A stretch of DNA of 5,836 nucleotides from Planctomycetota bacterium. Lineage in GTDB: Bacteria > Planctomycetota > UBA8108 > UBA1146 > JAJFFE01. The stretch is taken from the NCBI GenBank assembly GCA_020425835.1, contig JAGQRC010000269.1, positions 1 to 5,836 of the forward strand, given 5' to 3'. A program made the translations under genes and the position numbers. This document shows, in pieces, positions 1 through 5,836 of this stretch. Numbering within the stretch: the first letter of the stretch is position 1; every line of letters starts with the position of its first letter. Below the pieces are notes generated by a model. It searched no databases, had not been told where the DNA came from, and was given only the letters and a program-made list of their open reading frames with translations.

Positions 1-1243
1 GCCGACGGAGGCCCTCCCCCCGACGCTCGGAGCGTTCGGTCGCGTCGTCGAGGAGTCGCTCGACCACCGTCGTCGCTTCGTCGACGTCCCCGACCGAGAC
101 CGCCACGTCGCCGGTGAAGAGCTCGCACTCCGGCCGGAAGTTGGCCATGTGCGGGCCGTGGACGGTGACCGTCCCGACGGCGATCGGCTCCAAGATGTTG
201 TGTCCGCCCACCGGGGCCCAACTCCCGCCGACGAACGCGACCTCCGCCAGGGCGTAGAGCTGGGCGAGTTCGCCCACGACGTCCACCACGATGACCGGGG
301 CCGACTGTCCCGAGGTGAACGATCGGCACTCCCAACCGCGCGCGCGAGCGAGCTCGACCACATCGGGCGCACGCTCGACGTGCCTCGGTGCAATGATCAG
401 ACCGAGCTCGGGATGACGCTGGACGAGACGGCGGTGGACCTCGAGGACCGACTCCTCCTCGCCCGGGTGGGTGCTGCCGGCGATCCACCATCGGCCCCGG
501 AGCTCGGGCGTGAACCGACGCGCGATCTGATCCCGAATGCCCTGCGGATCTTCCGGGATCGGTCGGTCGTACTTGAGGTTGCCGATCACCTCGATGCGCG
601 AGGGATCGACGCCCAGGTCGCGAAGACGATCGGCGTACTCCGGGGCCTGCACCAGGAAGCGATCGATGCGCCGGAGGAACCCGCGGAACACGACCCGTAG
701 TCGACGCATGCGACGGTGCCCGCGCTCCGAGACTCGGCCGTTGGCCACGACGAGGGGGATCCCGCGACGGGACACGGCGAGCACGTGGTTCGGCCAGATC
801 TCGAGCTCCATCAGCACGACGAGGTCGGGCTTCAACCGACGGAGCACGGACTCGACGATGAACGAGAGGTCGATCGGGAAGTAGAAGAGACGTTCCGCGG
901 TCGTCCGTCGCTCGGCGAGCTGGCGCGCCGACTCGGTGGTCACCGACAGCACGACGTCGTAGCGCTCGCTCTCTTCGAGGGCGCGGAGCAGAGGCGTCGC
1001 CGCCTCGAGCTCACCGACGCTGACCGCGTGGACCCAGACGCGCGAACGACCGGCGATCCGCGGAGCGATGGGGCCGAATCGCCCCAGTCGTTCCGCGAGC
1101 GAACCGAGGCCGCGACGACGGATGACCAGCAGATAGAGGACGTAGAGGAGGAGGAACGGCGAGAGGATCGACAGGTAGACGAGATCGATGCCGAAGCCCA
1201 CGATCCTCGGGCTCCTCGGTGAGCGGGGCTCGGTCGAGCTCAT
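1..1243 (-). CDS. waaA: 3-deoxy-D-manno-octulosonic acid (Kdo) transferase WaaA/KdtA, C-terminus cut by window edge
   Basis: WaaA transfers Kdo from CMP-Kdo to lipid A precursor at the cytoplasmic face of the inner membrane, the first sugar step of the lipopolysaccharide inner core. The minus strand reads 414 residues with no stop before the left edge; E. coli WaaA is 425, so only a short tail is missing. Visible features: a membrane anchor at about residues 17-41, then a basic RRR. The GT-B N-domain carries VWVHAVSVGE (69-78), whose Glu78 matches the proposed catalytic base of Aquifex WaaA, plus MELEIWPN (145-152) and NGRVSERG (168-175). GNLKYD (221-226) follows, then the nucleotide-binding C-domain with IAGSTHPGEEE (254-264), APRHVERA (285-292) and VGGSWAPVGGHNILEP (338-353). 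The ATG at 1243 lies 13 nt after the secA stop, with GAGG at 1258-1255 overlapping that stop, so the genes are probably co-transcribed. A GTG at 1201 (residue 15), just before the anchor, is an alternative start with GAGG nearby. The family call is very secure; how many Kdo residues it adds cannot be read from sequence. Confidence 0.96.
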   Translation of the reverse strand, partial: MSSTEPRSPRSPRIVGFGIDLVYLSILSPFLLLYVLYLLVIRRRGLGSLAERLGRFGPIAPRIAGRSRVWVHAVSVGELEAATPLLRALEESERYDVVLSVTTESARQLAERRTTAERLFYFPIDLSFIVESVLRRLKPDLVVLMELEIWPNHVLAVSRRGIPLVVANGRVSERGHRRMRRLRVVFRGFLRRIDRFLVQAPEYADRLRDLGVDPSRIEVIGNLKYDRPIPEDPQGIRDQIARRFTPELRGRWWIAGSTHPGEEESVLEVHRRLVQRHPELGLIIAPRHVERAPDVVELARARGWECRSFTSGQSAPVIVVDVVGELAQLYALAEVAFVGGSWAPVGGHNILEPIAVGTVTVHGPHMANFRPECELFTGDVAVSVGDVDEATTVVERLLDDATERSERRGEGLRR

Positions 1244-1256
1244 CCGCGCTCGGGCC

Positions 1257-3884
<2,628 letters not shown>

Positions 3885-4009
3885 GGATCCAAGTCCGTCG
3901 TTCACTGGGGTTCGTTCGGCGGGGCGGGTCGCTGGCACGACGAGGTCTCTGGCCCGGCGTCAGAAGCGTAGAAGTGTAGGAGGCCGTCGGAATCCTCCCA
4001 GGGAATCCG
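3885..4009 (-). other. pyrD-secA intergenic spacer (125 nt)
   Basis: This spacer lies between the pyrD stop and the chosen secA start. It begins, reading along the minus strand, with a direct repeat GGATTCC-CTGGGA-GGATTCC (4008-3989) that overlaps a possible hairpin (4000-3977). I see no U-tract expected of an intrinsic terminator and no convincing promoter. A weak -10-like TACACT at 3981-3976 has only a 3/6 match (CTGGGA) 17 nt upstream. The last 54 nt are open in the secA frame and could encode an N-terminal extension from GTG at 3938. Readthrough from pyrD into secA is the simplest reading. Confidence 0.5.
3977..4000 (-). other. possible stem-loop after the pyrD stop codon
   Basis: On the minus strand TGGGAGG (4000-3994) can pair with CCTCCTA (3983-3977) around a 10-nt loop. 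The stem is 7 bp and includes one G-U pair. It starts 9 nt after the pyrD TAA. No run of U follows, so it is not a standard Rho-independent terminator. It could be a processing or transcript-stabilising hairpin, an attenuating element between pyrD and secA, or chance in GC-rich DNA. Confidence 0.3.
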
Positions 4010-4969
4010 TTACGGTACCCGGGGGGCGGGCGGGACGAAAGTCCCGACGATGTCTCGGATGCTCTGCACGCCCTCCTCCGTCAACATCGCTTCGATCTCC
4101 CCCAGCCACCGCGTGAGACAGGCGGGATCGCGGAACAGGTGGGTCCCCACCTGAACGGTGGACGCTCCGACCACCATGAACTCGAGGACGTGCTCGGGAC
4201 GCGTGATGCCGCCGATCCCACAGATCGGGATCGAGACCGCGCGGCTCGCCTCCCAGACCATCCGCAGCGCCAACGGACGAATCGCGGGACCCGAGAGCCC
4301 GCCGGTCGCGGTGCCGAGCCGGGACCGTCGGGTGCGCCAATCGACACTCATTCCCATGACCGTGTTCACGAGCGAGAGGCAGTCCGCCCCCCCCTCGGCC
4401 GCGGCGATTGCCTGCTCGCCGATGTCGGTCACATTGGGGGTGAGCTTCGCGATCAGTGGAAGTCGGGTCTGAGCGCGAACCGCGGCGACGAGGTCCCGAG
4501 TGGCGCCGGGGTCCCTTCCGAACTGAAGGCCTTCCTTCACGTTCGGGCACGAGACATTGAGCTCGAAGCCCGCGACGGCCGGCTCGACATCGAGGGCTCG
4601 CGCGAGCTCGACGTAGTCTTCGAGGGTGCGCCCGACGATGTTGACGATCACGGGCACGCCGTACTGAGCCATCCGGGGGAGGTAGCTCTCGACGAACGCG
4701 GCCAGCCCCGGGTTCTGGAGTCCGATGGAGTTGAGCATTCCCGCCGGCGTCTCCGCGGTCCTCGGAGGCGGGTTCCCGACCCGTCGCTCCCGGGAGATGC
4801 TCTTGCCGATGATTCCCGCGAACACCCCGGGATCGACGAACGGCTCGAACTCCTCGCCGTACCCGAAGGTCCCCGACGCGGGGAGAATCGGATGGGCGAG
4901 GCGAATCGGACCGGCCGGTCCCGGGATCTCCGTCGACAGGTCGACTCGGGATTCGACAGCGCCGGTCAC
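4010..4969 (-). CDS. pyrD: Dihydroorotate dehydrogenase, class 1B catalytic subunit (PyrD)
   Basis: PyrD oxidises dihydroorotate to orotate, the fourth step of de novo UMP synthesis, using FMN. Class 1B enzymes are cytosolic and normally pass electrons to NAD+ through the iron-sulfur/FAD subunit PyrK. From GTG at 4969 the protein is 319 residues, near the family's usual 300-315. Motifs in order are SGTFGYG (32-38), the FMN-contacting Lys56 in GKSIS, NSIGLQNPG (80-88), NVSCPN (138-143) with the class 1 catalytic Cys141, IAKLTPN (173-179) and the phosphate-binding CGIGGI (250-255). Cys rather than Ser as the base and the lack of an N-terminal membrane helix exclude the quinone-linked class 2. 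The GTG is preferred over the upstream ATG at 5038 because AAGGAG sits 5 nt before it and because homology begins only around VDLSTEI; the 23 extra residues do not look like the family. No pyrK is adjacent. The stop is TAA. Confidence 0.95.
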   Translation of the reverse strand: MTGAVESRVDLSTEIPGPAGPIRLAHPILPASGTFGYGEEFEPFVDPGVFAGIIGKSISRERRVGNPPPRTAETPAGMLNSIGLQNPGLAAFVESYLPRMAQYGVPVIVNIVGRTLEDYVELARALDVEPAVAGFELNVSCPNVKEGLQFGRDPGATRDLVAAVRAQTRLPLIAKLTPNVTDIGEQAIAAAEGGADCLSLVNTVMGMSVDWRTRRSRLGTATGGLSGPAIRPLALRMVWEASRAVSIPICGIGGITRPEHVLEFMVVGASTVQVGTHLFRDPACLTRWLGEIEAMLTEEGVQSIRDIVGTFVPPAPRVP

Positions 4970-4974
4970 GGCGT

Positions 4975-4980
4975 CTCCTT
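4975..4980 (-). promoter_or_regulatory. Shine-Dalgarno of pyrD, sets the GTG start
   Basis: The minus strand reads AAGGAG, then five bases (ACGCC), then GTG at 4969. This is the best ribosome-binding site in the window. It decides the start in favour of the GTG over the in-frame ATG at 5038, which has no comparable site. Confidence 0.8.
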
Positions 4981-5118
4981 GGAGCGGGAGTTTCGAGTCG
5001 CAGTCAGCGACGCTCGTGCAGTCCGTTCGGACGGGCATCTCGCGCGAAACGCGCCGACCGGGATGCCGCGCAAACCAGTCGCTCTCACCGGCCCGTCGCC
5101 GGAGCGGAGCCGATCGGC

Positions 5119-5147
5119 ACTATAGCTCCCTCCCGCCGCGACGAGAA
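5119..5147 (-). promoter_or_regulatory. candidate sigma-70-type promoter for pyrD-secA-waaA
   Basis: On the minus strand TATAGT (5124-5119, 5/6 match to TATAAT) lies 17 nt downstream of TTCTCG (5147-5142, 3/6 match to TTGACA). Spacing is ideal, the -10 is good and the -35 is poor. Transcription would start near 5112, giving a pyrD leader of about 140 nt. It is the most AT-rich hexamer in an otherwise GC-rich gap, which gives it some weight; otherwise the match could be chance. Confidence 0.35.
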
Positions 5148-5238
5148 CACCTCGACGGGAGCGCAGCCTGCCCCCAGAATCGGAGGAGCCGCCGATTGTA
5201 AAGGACGCCCCCTGGGTCCCGATCGAACTCTGCCGTCG

Positions 5239-5836
5239 TTGCTCTCCGACTTCGCCGACTACCTGCGCATCGACGCGGGCCTCGCCCTCAATACGCTCGA
5301 GGCCTATCGCACGGACCTCGAGCTCCTCCGTCAGTTCACCGACGAGCACGGGATCGTGTTCCCCGATGACGTCGATCGCCGAACCATCGTCCTCTTCCTC
5401 GGCTGGTGTCGCGATCGAGGGCATTCGACCCGCACGATTCGGCGGCGGCTCTCCGCGATCCGTACGTTCTACGGTTTCCTCGCTCACATCGGCCTCATCG
5501 ATCGTGACCCCGCCCGGGAAGTCCTGTTCGCCAAGGACTGGTCACGACTGCCCAAGACGCTGTCCGTTCCTCAGGTCGAAGCGCTCCTGCGCGCCCCGCT
5601 CGATCTCGGCGCGGTGACCGCGCAGCGCGATCGGGCTCTGCTCGAGCTCCTCTACGAGGCAGGACTCAGGGTCTCCGAGATCTGCGGGCTTCGTTGGGGG
5701 CAGGTGTTCGCAGTGGAGCGATACGCGCGGGTCCGAGGAAAGGGGGGCAAGGAGCGCATCGTCCCGTTCGGGCATCGGGCGCACGACGCGATTCGGACCT
5801 ATCGGACGGGAGAGCGCTGCCGAGTGATCGCCCGGC
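5239..5836 (+). CDS. xerD: Tyrosine recombinase, XerC/XerD family, C-terminus cut by window edge
   Basis: Xer recombinases resolve chromosome dimers at dif sites near the terminus, working with FtsK. The plus strand reads without a stop to the right edge, giving 199 residues from TTG at 5239; complete family members are about 300. The N-terminal core-binding SAM-like domain is clear: LSDFADYLRIDAGLALNTL (2-20), AYRTDL, then TRTIRRRLSAIRTFYGFL. The catalytic domain starts near LPKTLSV (104-110) and contains Arg I in EAGLRVSEICGL (Arg144) and the beta-hairpin Lys in RGKGGKERIVPFG (Lys168). Their spacing of 24 residues equals that of E. coli XerD Arg148-Lys172. The HxxR, His/Trp and nucleophilic Tyr would lie beyond the edge, so activity cannot be judged. 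GLRVSE and IVPFG look more XerD- than XerC-like, but the choice is weak, and an integrase of another Xer-like group is possible. The start is uncertain: no ATG or GTG exists in the plausible range. CTG at 5212, 6 nt after AAAGGA, is the alternative. Confidence 0.9.
   Translation, partial: MLSDFADYLRIDAGLALNTLEAYRTDLELLRQFTDEHGIVFPDDVDRRTIVLFLGWCRDRGHSTRTIRRRLSAIRTFYGFLAHIGLIDRDPAREVLFAKDWSRLPKTLSVPQVEALLRAPLDLGAVTAQRDRALLELLYEAGLRVSEICGLRWGQVFAVERYARVRGKGGKERIVPFGHRAHDAIRTYRTGERCRVIAR

Larger units (their letters stand above)
4970..5238. other. divergent intergenic region between pyrD and the Xer recombinase gene
   Basis: This stretch of about 270 nt separates the divergent starts of pyrD (minus) and the Xer gene (plus). 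It holds the pyrD Shine-Dalgarno, a perfect small inverted repeat GCGCG-AAA-CGCGC (5042-5054) in the presumed pyrD leader, a candidate minus-strand promoter (5119-5147), and two purine-rich runs on the plus strand: GGAGGAG (5182-5188) and AAAGGA (5200-5205). No tRNA, repeat array or recognisable riboswitch was seen. The Xer reading frame is open through the whole stretch but contains no ATG, GTG or TTG here. Confidence 0.6.

Noticed and set aside
3977..4000. Rho-independent terminator between pyrD and secA
   Set aside because: A stem is possible, but the bases that follow (ACTTCTACGC) contain no U-run, so it is recorded only as a possible stem-loop.
4970..5038. N-terminal extension of PyrD from ATG at 5038
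   Set aside because: The 23 extra residues lack family similarity and a ribosome-binding site, while GTG at 4969 has AAGGAG at 5-nt spacing.
4139..5125. 328-residue plus-strand open frame opposite pyrD
   Set aside because: It is antisense to a pyrD with all catalytic motifs intact. The composition is Arg/Asp/Gly/Glu-rich and typical of a shadow.
4966..5487. Minus-strand open frame across the divergent region and the Xer 5' end
   Set aside because: It is antisense to the conserved N-terminal domain of the Xer recombinase. Its sequence is Gly/Arg/Ser/Glu-rich with no motif.
5239..5836. Xer-family gene as evidence for an integrated mobile element or integron
   Set aside because: The neighbours are housekeeping genes, the domain layout fits chromosomal XerC/D, and no attachment-site duplication, tRNA, cargo gene or composition shift is visible.

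Overview
This is an ordinary, GC-rich bacterial housekeeping region with four protein genes. None of them points to a mobile or novel system. The gene waaA (Kdo transferase) implies a Gram-negative outer membrane with lipopolysaccharide. From memory, the SecA sequence resembles planctomycete and related deep-branching Gram-negative SecAs: a compact second nucleotide-binding domain, and helices reading WPHHIEQALRAHHL and RWSDGLHQAVEAKEG. The phylum is therefore an inference; an uncultured, high-GC Gram-negative of planctomycete-like or related affinity fits best.

Layout, left to right. Positions 1-1243 (minus) hold almost all of waaA, whose C-terminus runs off the left edge. Positions 1257-3884 (minus) hold secA, complete, starting 13 nt upstream of waaA in the same transcript. 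Positions 3885-4009 are a 125-nt gap with a possible hairpin just after the pyrD stop. Positions 4010-4969 (minus) hold pyrD, a class 1B dihydroorotate dehydrogenase with an excellent Shine-Dalgarno before a GTG start. Positions 4970 to about 5238 are a divergent intergenic region with one candidate minus-strand promoter. From about 5239 to the right edge (plus) lies the N-terminal two thirds of a XerC/XerD-type tyrosine recombinase, cut before its HxxR and Tyr motifs.

The three minus-strand genes probably form one transcription unit, pyrD-secA-waaA, joining pyrimidine synthesis, Sec-dependent protein export and lipopolysaccharide core assembly. The two envelope genes are tightly spaced and pyrD is looser. 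The Xer gene is divergent and probably serves chromosome dimer resolution.

The points worth a second look are modest: the missing conventional start codon of the Xer gene, a class 1B pyrD with no adjacent pyrK, uncertain starts for secA and waaA, and small hairpins around the pyrD 3' end. The long open frames opposite the real genes are a by-product of GC-rich codon use.
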